Source: Amorphoplanes friuliensis DSM 7358 (GTDB lineage: Bacteria; Actinomycetota; Actinomycetes; Mycobacteriales; Micromonosporaceae). Taken from it: a stretch of DNA of 64,000 bases. The stretch spans positions 3,882,001 to 3,946,000 of the forward strand of contig NC_022657.1 of the NCBI RefSeq assembly GCF_000494755.1, read 5' to 3'. Of this stretch, positions 1 to 8,458 are shown in pieces. Positions within the stretch are counted from its first letter, which is position 1. Every line of letters starts with the position of its first letter. The notes beneath the pieces were generated by a model that was not told the DNA's origin, made no database searches, and saw only the letters and a program-made list of their open reading frames with translations. Position numbers and translations under genes: made by a program.

Positions 1-963
1 CCCGTCGACGCCGTCCTCGATGATCTCCGCCGGTCCGACCGGGCAGGCGGTGCTGACCACCGGCACACCGCAGCGCATCGCCTCGACGATCGTCATCCCG
101 AACGATTCCTTGCTCGAGGTCACCGCCGCGATCGAGCCCTTCACCCACTCGGCCTCCAGCGGGGCGTAGGTGCCCATCAGGAAGACGTGGTTGTGCAGCT
201 CCATGTCGGCGATCAGGCCGGCCAGCGCCGCGGCCTCACCACCGGCGCCGTAGATGCGCAGACTCCAGTCGGGGCGCTCGGTGACGACCTTGGCGAAGGC
301 GCGCACCAGGAGCTCGTACCGTTTGACGGTGGCCAGGCGGCCGGCCGCCACGACGATCTTGCTCCGGGTGTCCGCGGGAGTGACGTCGGGCTCGGGGACG
401 CTGTTGGGGATGGAGAGAATGGGCAGGTCGCCGGCCCGGAGGCGGTCACGCACCGACCGGGCGTCGGCCTCGGTGACGGTCACGACCGCGGACAGGCGCG
501 GATAGTGCCGCCGCATCTCGTTGCGGACGGACTCCGGGATCGAGTCCTGCGTCATGTGCTCCTGGGCGATCCGCACCTGATCGGTGCGGCCCAGCCGGGC
601 GACACAGAGGTTCAGCGCCGACCGCGTGCCGACCACCACGTCAGCACTCGTCCGCCGCAGGTAGGTGGTGATCCGCTCGTCGGTGAGCCGGCTGTAGAAG
701 CGGAAGAACTCCTCCTCGACCGGCACCAGGGCGGACATCTCTCGGGCACGGGGATCCTGCGAGTCGGCCGAGCCCGGGCGCAGATCGGCCAGAGCCACCA
801 CCGAGATGCGCGGCGAGATCTCCAGCATCGGGCTGTCCAGCCGGCGCAGGATCGAGACGATCTCCACCTGATGCCGGCGGGAGAGCTCCTCGGCCAGGTT
901 GATCACGGTACGGATCGTGCCGCCGACGCCGTACACGTTGTGGACCAGGAACGAGATCCGCAC
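1..963 (-). CDS. GT4 family glycosyltransferase (3' end outside window)
   Basis: Retaining nucleotide-sugar glycosyltransferase of the GT-B fold, likely adding a sugar to a surface or capsular polymer at the cytoplasmic membrane. Read on the minus strand from GTG at 963 it opens MRISFLVHNVYGVGGTIRT, the usual GT4 start with a glycine-rich nucleotide loop. Later come VVAAGRLATVKRYELLVRAF, the start of the C-terminal Rossmann domain, and ESFGMTIVE, the EX7E motif whose two glutamates bind the donor sugar. The frame is open through base 1 (321 codons), so the C-terminus is missing. The start lies one base after the stop of the upstream Stealth gene and has GGAG in front, so the three minus-strand genes look like one operon. 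The exact sugar and acceptor cannot be told. Confidence 0.88.
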   Translation of the reverse strand, partial: MRISFLVHNVYGVGGTIRTVINLAEELSRRHQVEIVSILRRLDSPMLEISPRISVVALADLRPGSADSQDPRAREMSALVPVEEEFFRFYSRLTDERITTYLRRTSADVVVGTRSALNLCVARLGRTDQVRIAQEHMTQDSIPESVRNEMRRHYPRLSAVVTVTEADARSVRDRLRAGDLPILSIPNSVPEPDVTPADTRSKIVVAAGRLATVKRYELLVRAFAKVVTERPDWSLRIYGAGGEAAALAGLIADMELHNHVFLMGTYAPLEAEWVKGSIAAVTSSKESFGMTIVEAMRCGVPVVSTACPVGPAEIIEDGVDG

Positions 964-964
964 G

Positions 965-2509
965 TCAGCTCCGCTCGTACGGGGAGGGGACCGGGAAGTA
1001 GCTCTCCAGGAACGGGAGCAGGACGGCGTGCTGGTAGGCCAGCTCCTCCTCCGTGGAGTAGGCGTCGTTGAGGCAGAACGCGTCCCAGTCGCGGCGGGCC
1101 AGCACGCGGCTCAGCCGGGCCGCCAGATCGGGCACGGCCAGCTGGATGTACCCGTAACGCACGGCGCCCGGCAGCGCCCGCCCGCTGTGATATGCGTAGT
1201 AGTGGTGCAGGTTGGACACCGGTGAGAGGTCCTGCTGGCTGCGGAACCGCGACCCCATGGTGGCCGCCCACTCCTGCGGGAACTCCGCCTCGATCTCGCT
1301 CAGCACACTGCGCCGCAGCGGGTACGGGACGTGCTGGAAGACCTGCGTGATGGTGACGCCGAACTTCGCGGCGAGCAGCCGCCGGTTGTTCTTGCAGGCC
1401 GCGTCGACCGGGGTGTCGCCGGGCGCCACGGGCCGCAACGGCACCTGCCCCTGGGAGAGGAAGAACCGCGAGAGGCCGTTGGCGAGGAAAAACGCCTGAG
1501 GGCTCAGCGGCCGGCCGATGAACATGTCGTCGTTGAAGTAGATGAAGTGCTCGGCGAGCCCGTCGATGTGGTGCAGCTGGCTCTCGATGGCGTGCGAGTT
1601 GAAGACCGGCAGCACACTCGGGTCGCTGAAGATCTCCTTGTGGCTGACCACGTGCAGGTTGGGCCGACTCGTGTCCAGCCACTCCGGCGTCTGGTCGTCC
1701 GTGACGAGGTAGATGTTCCGCACCCACGGCGCGTTCGCGTGCACCGACCGCAGTGAGTAGCGCAGCTCGTCGCGGCTCAGGAAGCGCGCCTCGCTGGCCG
1801 ACTCCTCGTGGTAACTCTCGCCGGTCACCTGCGCCCGGCGTCGCTGCCACTCCGGGTCGGTGCCGTCGACCCAGGTGTAGACCACGTCGATGGGAAAGAC
1901 GATGTCGTCGGGCAGCACCGCGGTCATCTCGGCGCGGGTGCGGACCGGTGGCAGCGGTTGCCGGTCACCTCCGAGACGGGTGAACTGCTCCGCCGGCGCC
2001 TCGACCGGCTCGGCGTCCACATCGACGAAGCTGGTCACGCGGTTGGGGCGGGGCGCGACGAGCAGGCCGTCGTCGCCGGGCTCCCAGAACTCGACGTCGC
2101 AGCCGTAGTCGCGGTCGTGGACCAGGCGGTGGCTCGGGTCGGTGCGGAACCAGATCAGCCGCAGCACCCGCGCCCGGCCCGGTTTGCGCCACGATCCCGG
2201 GTTACCGGCCTCGCCCAGCAGGTCCCGGGCCGTCGGCCGGGGCAGCACCGCGGCGACGTAGGCCGCCGACTCGCGGCCCAGCTCCTGCAGTGCGGTGAGC
2301 ACGCCGGCCCGCTGATCCTCGCGGACGGCCACGACCGGTGTGCAGTCCTCCATCCCCCGGACAACGAAGTGCTCCAGCCCGGCCGCGGTGAGCGCGCCGG
2401 TCACCGCGGTCAGATTGCGCGACCGCACCTGTACGGGTGTGAGCCCCGCGTGCACGTGGACCGTGCGCGGCACCAGGTCGATCGTCAGGCGTACGCGCCC
2501 GTCAGCCAT
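965..2509 (-). CDS. Stealth-family hexose-1-phosphate transferase (copy A)
   Basis: Stealth proteins transfer sugar-1-phosphate from UDP-sugars to build phosphodiester-linked capsule or cell-wall polymers; this is family knowledge. The 514-residue protein has a variable N-terminal part of about 190 residues. The conserved regions follow: CR1 with PIDVVYTWVDGTDPEW, CR2 with FLSRDELRYSLRSV and LVTDDQTPEWLD, a long stretch with FNSHAIESQLHHI and FIYFNDDMFIGRPL, and the C-terminal CR4 with FCLNDAYS. The ATG at 2509 overlaps the end of copy B by 8 bases and the GT4 gene follows after one base, so translation is probably coupled. No signal peptide is seen, so it should work in the cytoplasm. The substrate is unknown. 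Confidence 0.9.
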   Translation of the reverse strand: MADGRVRLTIDLVPRTVHVHAGLTPVQVRSRNLTAVTGALTAAGLEHFVVRGMEDCTPVVAVREDQRAGVLTALQELGRESAAYVAAVLPRPTARDLLGEAGNPGSWRKPGRARVLRLIWFRTDPSHRLVHDRDYGCDVEFWEPGDDGLLVAPRPNRVTSFVDVDAEPVEAPAEQFTRLGGDRQPLPPVRTRAEMTAVLPDDIVFPIDVVYTWVDGTDPEWQRRRAQVTGESYHEESASEARFLSRDELRYSLRSVHANAPWVRNIYLVTDDQTPEWLDTSRPNLHVVSHKEIFSDPSVLPVFNSHAIESQLHHIDGLAEHFIYFNDDMFIGRPLSPQAFFLANGLSRFFLSQGQVPLRPVAPGDTPVDAACKNNRRLLAAKFGVTITQVFQHVPYPLRRSVLSEIEAEFPQEWAATMGSRFRSQQDLSPVSNLHHYYAYHSGRALPGAVRYGYIQLAVPDLAARLSRVLARRDWDAFCLNDAYSTEEELAYQHAVLLPFLESYFPVPSPYERS

Positions 2510-4295
2510 GGTTGTCCCGCACGAACTCCCGCGTGGACTGCCGCGGGACGAGTCGCTTGCCGGGCTGCGACGCGGCCAGTGCCAGCTCGGTGGCGCTGAA
2601 CGCGGACCGTTCCGCGGCCACGTCGTCGGGCAGCTCGAACGGCGAGCGGAACGGGAAGTAGTGCGGCAGGAAGTCCGCCATCATCGCCGCCTGCTCGGCC
2701 AGAGCCACCTCGGCCGAGTCCGTGTCGTTCAGGCAGAAGACGTCGCAGTGCCGCTTGGCCAGCAGGAACGCCAGCTGCACGGGTGTCGACGGGTGCGCCA
2801 GATCGGCGTACGTGTACTTGATCGAGCCGGGCACCGCCCGCTGGGTCAGGTACGCCCAGTAGTGCTGCAGCGAGGACGGGATCGACAGGTCGCCCGGGTG
2901 CCGGAACTGGTGCTCCGCCGTCTCCAGCACCTCCTTGGTCAGCGTCTGCTCGATCTCCTCCAGCACGCTCTTCTGCAACGCGTACGGGACGTGCTGCATC
3001 TTCTGCGCGATGCTGCGGCCGAACCGCTCCTCGATGTGGCGGCGGTTGTTCTTGCCGGCGGCGGTGACCGGTGCGTCGTACACGGTGGCCGGTCCGGCCG
3101 CGAGCTGTGCGGTCGACGGGAAGAACTTGGCGATGCCGTTCGCGTGGAAGAACGCGGTCGGGAGCACCGGGCGGCCGAAGAACATGTCGTCGTTGAAGTA
3201 GATGAAGTGCTCGGCCAGCCCCGGGATGTGGTGCAGGCGCGACTCGATCGCGTGGGAGTTGAAGGTCGGCAGCGCCCCGGTGCTGCCGAACAGCTCACGG
3301 TGGCTGACCACCGTCAGCCGCGGGTCGCTGTCGTCCAGCCAGGGCGGGATCTGGTCGTCGGTGACCAGGAAGATCCGCCGGATCCAGGGTGCGAACGCCG
3401 CCATCGAGCGCAACGAGTAGCGCAGCTCGTCGCGGCTGATGAACCGGGACTGGTTGGTGGCGATCGTGTTGATCTGCTGGTGGCCCAGCGCCGCGAGCGC
3501 GGCGTTCTTGCGCCGCAACCAGTCCGGGTCGCCACCGTCCACCCAGGTGTAGACGGCGTCGATCGGGAAGCGCACGTGTTCGGCCGCGTCCGGGGCGAAC
3601 TCGGCCCGTGTCCGGTAGCGCGGCTCGGTCTCGGTGAGCGCCAGGAACGGGTTCAGGGCCAGGGCGCCGACGTGCCGGATCTCGGCCTCGGCGGGCAGGG
3701 CCGAGGCGACCTGGTTGCCGCGGGGCCCGGTGATCGTGGCGGGTGCGCCGGCCTCGCCGGGCACCGTGCGCCAGAACTCGATCTCGCAGGCCGAACCGCT
3801 GCCCAGCACCGTGGTCCCGCGGGGATCGGTGACCGGGAAGTAGACCTGGACGCCGCTGCGTGCGGTCTTGCCCGGCCGGAAACCGGTGTCGGTCAGGTCG
3901 CCGACGCGGATCCTGGCCTCACGCAGACCCTCCGCACCGCGCAGCGCCGCCATCGTCCGGGCGCGGTCCTTGACGCCGACGGCCACGGCGCTGTGCTGGA
4001 AGCCGGTGGGGCGGACGCAGAAGTAGTCGATCCCGGCGGTGTCGAGGACAGCCACCACGGCGTCGAGGTTGCGGTGCCAGGCCTCGGCGGGTGTGCCCGC
4101 GACCGCCACGCGCGCCTGCACGGCGGAACCCCGGTCACGGGCCCGGACGAGATCACCCGCGGGCGCCGCCGACCCCAGGGCCCGCTGCCGGGTCAGCCGG
4201 CGGACGAGCCACAGGCGACGGTCGGGCGGGAGGATCTCGAGCATCTGCAGGCGGCGGCTCTTCGGCAGCAGGCGGTACAGCTTGTGCGCGATCAT
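2502..4295 (-). CDS. Stealth-family hexose-1-phosphate transferase (copy B)
   Basis: Paralogue of the downstream copy A with the same order of Stealth blocks: FPIDAVYTWVDGGDPDW, FISRDELRYSLRSMAAF, LVTDDQIPPWLDD, FNSHAIESRLHHIPGLAEHF, IYFNDDMFFGRPV and FCLNDTDSAE. I place the start at ATG 4295 (MIAHKLYRLLP, 597 residues) because AGGAGGA lies six bases upstream. The open frame extends to 4400 but that part has no ribosome site. The N-terminal 40 residues are basic and leucine-rich, a common feature of actinobacterial Stealth proteins. Two copies side by side suggest two successive or alternative phosphosugar linkages in one polymer, which is inference. It is the first gene of the minus-strand operon visible here; its promoter should lie in 4296-4800. 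Confidence 0.9.
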   Translation of the reverse strand: MIAHKLYRLLPKSRRLQMLEILPPDRRLWLVRRLTRQRALGSAAPAGDLVRARDRGSAVQARVAVAGTPAEAWHRNLDAVVAVLDTAGIDYFCVRPTGFQHSAVAVGVKDRARTMAALRGAEGLREARIRVGDLTDTGFRPGKTARSGVQVYFPVTDPRGTTVLGSGSACEIEFWRTVPGEAGAPATITGPRGNQVASALPAEAEIRHVGALALNPFLALTETEPRYRTRAEFAPDAAEHVRFPIDAVYTWVDGGDPDWLRRKNAALAALGHQQINTIATNQSRFISRDELRYSLRSMAAFAPWIRRIFLVTDDQIPPWLDDSDPRLTVVSHRELFGSTGALPTFNSHAIESRLHHIPGLAEHFIYFNDDMFFGRPVLPTAFFHANGIAKFFPSTAQLAAGPATVYDAPVTAAGKNNRRHIEERFGRSIAQKMQHVPYALQKSVLEEIEQTLTKEVLETAEHQFRHPGDLSIPSSLQHYWAYLTQRAVPGSIKYTYADLAHPSTPVQLAFLLAKRHCDVFCLNDTDSAEVALAEQAAMMADFLPHYFPFRSPFELPDDVAAERSAFSATELALAASQPGKRLVPRQSTREFVRDNHG

Positions 4296-4801
4296 GCCCG
4301 TTCCTCCTGCTCGGTGCGGCAATTCCTGATCAATTGCGTGAACAACCTTTCCCCCGAAAAGATCGCGATCACGAATGGTGTGTCGGGCCATCGTCGTCAT
4401 CGATGCCGCAGGTTAACAGTGGCTGAACGGATGATTTCTGATGAATGAAGAGAATGGCAAAAGAGCAGGTCAAGGCGATGGGCAACCGCATTCGGCAGCC
4501 CGGAATTGTTTCTTGTCCGGGCGTGCTTGAATGACGATCAAGGGAATGCAGTCCCCTGATCGTGTCTTTTTCCGAGCGCCTTTTTCCGTGATCACACGGA
4601 AAGGTGTCAGGTGTGCGACACCGTCTTCGTCGTCGAAGCCCCTTCCGGCCGCCCTGCGTGTGCGGCTCGCGTAGCTAGGACGCCGGATCCCCTCCGGCCG
4701 GGCGACAGCCACCAGGTAACGGATCGATAACGGTGACGGGGCCGGTTCCCTGAGTACGCGTACGGATGGCAGATCGCGCCGGCTCGGAAAGACTGGCCGT
4801 C
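4296..4801. other. Divergent intergenic region between Stealth operon and lipoprotein gene
   Basis: About 500 bases, less GC-rich than its surroundings near 4310-4560, separate the divergent Stealth operon and lipoprotein gene. It should hold both promoters, but I cannot assign -35/-10 boxes with confidence. It contains two adjacent hairpins (listed separately) and a perfect 10-base palindrome GTACGCGTAC at 4754-4763, just upstream of the lipoprotein. An 80-codon open frame on the minus strand at 4470-4712 has no family features or good ribosome site and is not called. Confidence 0.6.
4583..4622. promoter_or_regulatory. Two adjacent inverted repeats (operator or leader hairpins)
   Basis: The first repeat is TTTCCGTG, a 4-base spacer, then CACGGAAA (4583-4602). 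Immediately after it comes GGTGTC, 8 bases, GACACC (4603-4622). Both have perfect arms. There is no T-run, so an intrinsic terminator is unlikely. They lie roughly 290 bases upstream of the Stealth start and 180 bases upstream of the lipoprotein start, so they could be operators or part of a leader. Confidence 0.4.
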
Positions 4802-5107
4802 ATGCGAACGACGAACCGCACCCGGGCCCTGACCCTGACACTGCTCGCGGCGGCGGCCGTGGCGGCGGCTCTGCTCACCGCGGGCTGCTCACTGAACGAG
4901 GCGATCTGCAGCAGCGACCACTACCCGGTCGCCGCGGTGGGCTCGACCGGCCGCGACTGTGTTCCGGACGGCCAGGAACCTCCGGCGGGGTACGTCCGCT
5001 TTCCCGAGGGCAAGGTCCCGGAGCACGTCGGCGACGAGTGGGACCTGTACTGGAACACCCACATGATCGACAAGGCCGGTGCGATCGTCGAAGCCCCGGC
5101 GGAATAG
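4802..5107 (+). CDS. Small secreted lipoprotein, SCO0607-like
   Basis: A 101-residue lipoprotein of unknown function, probably anchored on the outer face of the membrane. The ATG at 4802 gives MRTTNRTRALTLTLL, a basic N-region and hydrophobic stretch ending in the lipobox LLTAGC near residue 25. The mature part has NEAICSSDHYPV, GRDCVPDGQEPP, GYVRFPEGKVPEHVGDEWDLYW and IVEAP. From memory this matches a family of Streptomyces lipoproteins annotated SCO0607 family. An in-frame ATG 12 codons upstream (4766) is less likely because it would place charged residues before the signal. Two cysteines in the mature part besides the lipid-bearing one could form a disulfide. It stands alone, with the DUF2087 gene 38 bases downstream. 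Confidence 0.72.
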   Translation: MRTTNRTRALTLTLLAAAAVAAALLTAGCSLNEAICSSDHYPVAAVGSTGRDCVPDGQEPPAGYVRFPEGKVPEHVGDEWDLYWNTHMIDKAGAIVEAPAE

Positions 5108-5145
5108 GGGTGCGGACCCGGGCCTGATGTCCTTACGGTGGCGGG

Positions 5146-5712
5146 ATGTCCCTCGAAGCCGCCCGTGCCGCCGATGTCCTCGCCCAGCTGTCCAGCCCGG
5201 TGCGCCTGCTCGCCCTGGCCGAGCTGGTCCGGCGCGGTGAGGACGGTGCCACCCTGGCGGAGCTGCGCGAAACGCTGGATCTCTCGCTACCGGTGGCCGG
5301 GGACGCGCTCGCGCGGCTCGTGGGCCTCGGACTGGCCACGGGCTCGGGCAGCGGCACCTACCGGGCCCGGCCCGAAGGGTTGCGGGAGGCGGCTGCCGCC
5401 GTCGACCGGACACAACCGATCGCCGCCCTGCTCGACGACTACCCGCAGCTCCGGTCCAACTTCTCGCACGGCCGGCTGACCGCCATGCCGCCGACGCTGA
5501 GCGACCGCACCCCGCTGCTCGGCGAGCTGCTCGCGCGGTTCCTCGACCTCGACGGGCTGTGCGACGAGGACCGGATCAACCGCCGGCTGGCCGAGGTCAC
5601 CGACGACGTGGCCGGTGCCCGGCGGATGCTCGTCGACACCGGCTGGCTCGAGCGCGACCGCGCCGGCACCACCTACGGCCCGGGCCGGCCCCTGCCGCAA
5701 CCGGTGCCGTGA
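5146..5712 (+). CDS. ArsR-like winged-helix protein with DUF2087 domain
   Basis: Probable small transcription regulator of 188 residues. The N-terminal half (about 1-75) reads like an ArsR/MarR-type winged helix: LSSPVRLLALAELVRRGE, then TLAELRETLDLSLPVAGDALARLVGLGLA. The C-terminal half (about 115-180) has the DUF2087 pattern LLARFLDLDGL, INRRLAEVTDDVAGARRMLVDTGWLERD, and ends with TYGPGRP. Proteins with this pairing are widespread in actinobacteria and their targets are mostly unknown. The stop is followed directly by a strong hairpin that also serves the convergent GH3 gene. Nothing indicates a metal-sensing cysteine pair. Confidence 0.75.
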   Translation: MSLEAARAADVLAQLSSPVRLLALAELVRRGEDGATLAELRETLDLSLPVAGDALARLVGLGLATGSGSGTYRARPEGLREAAAAVDRTQPIAALLDDYPQLRSNFSHGRLTAMPPTLSDRTPLLGELLARFLDLDGLCDEDRINRRLAEVTDDVAGARRMLVDTGWLERDRAGTTYGPGRPLPQPVP

Positions 5713-5713
5713 C

Positions 5714-5758
5714 GGGCAGCGGCGGCGCCGGCCCCGGCCGGCGCCACCGCTACTGCCC
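5714..5758. terminator. Bidirectional terminator hairpin
   Basis: Between the convergent DUF2087 and GH3 genes. The core GGCGCCGGCC / GGCCGGCGCC (5724-5745) is perfect, and an outer stem GGGCAG / CTGCCC (5714-5719 with 5753-5758) flanks it. The symmetry and position suit termination from both sides. Confidence 0.7.
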
Positions 5759-5761
5759 CTC

Positions 5762-8137
5762 TCACCGGGCGTTCTGGATCACCTCGACCGGGGTGATGAG
5801 CCGGCGGTCCGCGCCGACCGTCCGCAGCGGGCCGGTCAGGTGGACCGAGCCCTGGCACGGGAGGTTCCCCGCCGACGTTCCGACGAGCACCTCGATCTCG
5901 CCGGGCTCGACGATGCGCTGCAGGTCGCGGCCCGTGAAAGCCGTGCGGTCGGCGTGCACCTGGAAGCGGACCTCCGCGTCGGCGCCCGCCTCCAGGTGGA
6001 CCCGCGCGAAGCCCGTCAGCTGCTTCACCGGACGGGTCACCTGCGCGACCGTGTCGTGCAGGTAGAGCTGGACCACCTCGTCACCGGCCCGGCTCCCGGT
6101 GTTGCGCACCTTCACCGACACCGTGAACTCGGCGTCGGTGGGGACCTCCGTGGCGTCGATCGCGAAGTCGCCGAGCTCGAACGTCGTGTACGACGAGCCG
6201 TGGCCGAACGGGAACAGCGGTGTCGGATCGAGGTTGCTGATGTCGGTCCGGTCCGCACCGAGCGGCGGCTGCAGGTAGGTGCCCGGCTGGCTGCCCGCGT
6301 GGCGCGGGATCTGCACCGGCAGCTTGCCGCCGGGCTGGAGGCGGCCGCTCAGGATGCCGGCGATGGCACCGCCCGCCTCCTCGCCCGGCATGAACGCCTG
6401 GACCAGGCCGGCCGCGCGGCCGTGCACCTCACCCAGGGCGTACGGGCGGCCGGAGACCACCACGACGACGACCGGCGTACCCGTCTCGAGGAGCTCGGTG
6501 AGCAGCTCCGCCTGGACGCCCGGCAGCCGCAGGTCCTGGGCGTCGCAGCCCTCACCCGAGGTGCCGTGGCCGAACAGCCCCGCGAGGTCACCGACGACCG
6601 CCACGCACAGGTCCGAGTCGCGGGCCGCGGCGACGGCGGCGGCAAAACCGGTCCGGTCGGTGCCCTGCACCTGGCTGCCCTGCTCGTGCACGATCTTCAC
6701 GTCGGGGAGCTCCTCCCGGAGCGCCTCGACGACCGTGGGCACCTCGATGCCGAGCCCGAGACCGGGGTGGCGGGGCAGGACGTGGTTCGGGAACGCGTAG
6801 CAGCCCATGAACGTACGCGGGTCGTCGGCGCACGGCCCGACGATAGCCACCTGGCGCAGCGGCGGGCGGTCGTCGCCGAGCACCGGGAGGGCGGTGCCGG
6901 CCTCGAGCAGCACGATCGAGCGTTCGGCCAGCTCGCGGGCGAGCTCCCGGTTGGCGGGGGAGTCGAGGTCGATCCCGGCCGCCCGGGCCACCGAGGCCTC
7001 GGGGGTCCAGTCCGGGTCGAGCAGGCCCAGTTCGACCTTCTGGGTCAGCAGGCGACGGGCGGCCCGGTCGACGAGCTCCTCGCTCACCTCGCCGCTGCGC
7101 ACCCGCTCGACCAGGGCGGAGCCGTAGCCGAGGGTGTCCGGCAGCTCGACGTCGATGCCGGCCGTGAGGGCCTGCACGCCGGCGTCGGCGGTGTCCGAGG
7201 CGACGCGGTGCATCGTGGCGAGGAAGGGCACCGCCCAGTAGTCCGAGACCACGGTGCCGGTGAAGCCCCACTGGTCGCGGAGCACCTCGGTCATCAGCCA
7301 CGGGTCGGCGCCGGCGGGGACACCGTCCACATCGGAGTAGGAGTTCATGACCGAGCCGACCCCGGCGACGGTCACCGCGGTCTCGAAGCTCGGCAGGATC
7401 ACGTCCATGAGCTCACGACGGCCCATCGGCACCGGGCCGTGGTTGCGGGCCGAGCGTGACGCCGAGTAGCCCGCGAAGTGCTTGAGGGTGGCGATGACCC
7501 CGGAGCTCTGCAGACCCCGGACGTACGCCGAACCCAGCATCGACACGAGGTACGGGTCCTCGCCCATGGTCTCCTCGACCCGGCCCCACCGGTAGTCGCG
7601 GACGACGTCGACGACGGGGGACAGGCCCTGGTGCACACCCACGGCGGCCATGTCCCGGCCGATCGCCGCGGCCATCCGCTCGATGAGCTCCGGGTCGAAG
7701 GTGGCGCCCCACGCGATGGCGGCCGGGTAGACGGTCGCGCCGTACGTGGTGAAGCCGGTCAGGCACTCCTCGTGCACCATGGCCGGGATCCCCAGCCGGT
7801 TGTCCTGCAGGACGATGCGGTGCTGGCGGATCACCTCGGCCGCGCCCTCTTCCGCGGTGACGGGCACGCCGCCGTAGACGCGGGTGAGGTGGCCGAGCCC
7901 GTGCCGGCTGGCGTCGGAGAGCGAGATCGAGCTGGAGGCGGCGAAGACGTCCTGCATCGGGGCGACGTTGTGGTTCGTGTCGGGGTCCGGATCGCTCTCG
8001 CCGGTGTCCTCGAGGTCGTTGTTCACCCACCGGCTGCCCAGCTGTGCGACCTTCTCCTCGAGAGTCATCTCCGCCAGCAGCAGGCTGACCCGGTCGGCGA
8101 CGGGCAACGAGGTGTCGTGCCAGTCAGGTGTCGTCAC
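5762..8137 (-). CDS. Glycoside hydrolase family 3 beta-glycosidase (probable beta-xylosidase)
   Basis: Cleaves terminal beta-linked sugars from oligosaccharides; in this setting probably xylo-oligosaccharides taken up by the neighbouring transporter. Start GTG 8137 (MTTPDWHDTSLP, 791 residues) has AAGGAGA seven bases upstream; the longer frame to 8266 lacks this. N-terminal barrel: MTLEEKVAQLGSRWV, then the nucleophile Asp near residue 299 in VVSDYWAVPF. The middle alpha/beta sandwich has GYGSALVERVRSGEV, VAIVGPCADDP and VVVVVSGRPYALGEV. A C-terminal fibronectin III-like domain begins near residue 665 (VKVRNTGSRAGDEVVQLYL). No signal peptide, so it acts in the cytoplasm. A perfect CCGAAA-C-TTTCGG operator lies 35 bases before the start. 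Substrate choice (xyloside or glucoside) rests on context. Confidence 0.9.
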   Translation of the reverse strand: MTTPDWHDTSLPVADRVSLLLAEMTLEEKVAQLGSRWVNNDLEDTGESDPDPDTNHNVAPMQDVFAASSSISLSDASRHGLGHLTRVYGGVPVTAEEGAAEVIRQHRIVLQDNRLGIPAMVHEECLTGFTTYGATVYPAAIAWGATFDPELIERMAAAIGRDMAAVGVHQGLSPVVDVVRDYRWGRVEETMGEDPYLVSMLGSAYVRGLQSSGVIATLKHFAGYSASRSARNHGPVPMGRRELMDVILPSFETAVTVAGVGSVMNSYSDVDGVPAGADPWLMTEVLRDQWGFTGTVVSDYWAVPFLATMHRVASDTADAGVQALTAGIDVELPDTLGYGSALVERVRSGEVSEELVDRAARRLLTQKVELGLLDPDWTPEASVARAAGIDLDSPANRELARELAERSIVLLEAGTALPVLGDDRPPLRQVAIVGPCADDPRTFMGCYAFPNHVLPRHPGLGLGIEVPTVVEALREELPDVKIVHEQGSQVQGTDRTGFAAAVAAARDSDLCVAVVGDLAGLFGHGTSGEGCDAQDLRLPGVQAELLTELLETGTPVVVVVVSGRPYALGEVHGRAAGLVQAFMPGEEAGGAIAGILSGRLQPGGKLPVQIPRHAGSQPGTYLQPPLGADRTDISNLDPTPLFPFGHGSSYTTFELGDFAIDATEVPTDAEFTVSVKVRNTGSRAGDEVVQLYLHDTVAQVTRPVKQLTGFARVHLEAGADAEVRFQVHADRTAFTGRDLQRIVEPGEIEVLVGTSAGNLPCQGSVHLTGPLRTVGADRRLITPVEVIQNAR

Positions 8138-8171
8138 GATGGTTCTCCTTACGAGCCGGACGGCGAGGATT

Positions 8172-8184
8172 CCGAAACTTTCGG
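8172..8184. promoter_or_regulatory. LacI-type operator, perfect palindrome CCGAAACTTTCGG
   Basis: Perfect palindrome with an odd centre, 35 bases upstream of the GH3 start. It contains CGAA-N-TTCG, the type reported for the xylose/xylan regulator BxlR of Streptomyces. Weaker copies precede the other units of the island (8361, 12671, 13847, 14024). Confidence 0.75.
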
Positions 8185-8299
8185 GCTTTTGGTGAGACCC
8201 GGCCGCGACCGGATCGTGACCTGCGGTGCCCTCGTTCGGTGCTCCAAGCGCTGCGATGGGGTCCACTCTCGCTGGTAAAGCACGAGTCTTTCAAGGGCC

Positions 8300-8328
8300 T
8301 TGACACGCCAATCCCGAAATCCTACGTT
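8300..8328 (+). promoter_or_regulatory. Probable sigma-70 type promoter of the sugar ABC operon
   Basis: TTGACA at 8300-8305, a 17-base spacer, TACGTT at 8323-8328, reading towards the solute-binding protein gene at 8459. Transcription would begin near 8335, just before the operator-like site at 8361, which suits repression by roadblock. Confidence 0.55.
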
Positions 8329-8360
8329 AACAAAATCTCTCGGTAACTTGCGGTTGTCGA

Positions 8361-8373
8361 TCGAAAGTTCCAG
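8361..8373. promoter_or_regulatory. Operator-like site before the sugar ABC operon
   Basis: Reverse strand CTGGAACTTTCGA matches 10 of 13 positions of CCGAAACTTTCGG. It lies about 86 bases upstream of the binding-protein start and just downstream of the predicted promoter. Confidence 0.5.
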
Positions 8374-8458
8374 AACCCTGGGGCCGACGGTCGACCGTCT
8401 TTTCCCTCTAGCTCATTCGACTCGCCGCGCTCCTGCGGCCTCGAGTACGGAGATCAGC

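Noticed and set aside
2340..4448. Long open frame of 702 codons on the plus strand
   Set aside because: Antisense to two Stealth genes with clear motifs; its Arg/Gly/Val-rich translation is typical of GC-driven shadow frames.
4470..4712. 80-codon minus-strand frame between the Stealth and lipoprotein genes
   Set aside because: No ribosome site or recognised family, and it crosses the hairpins and likely promoters.
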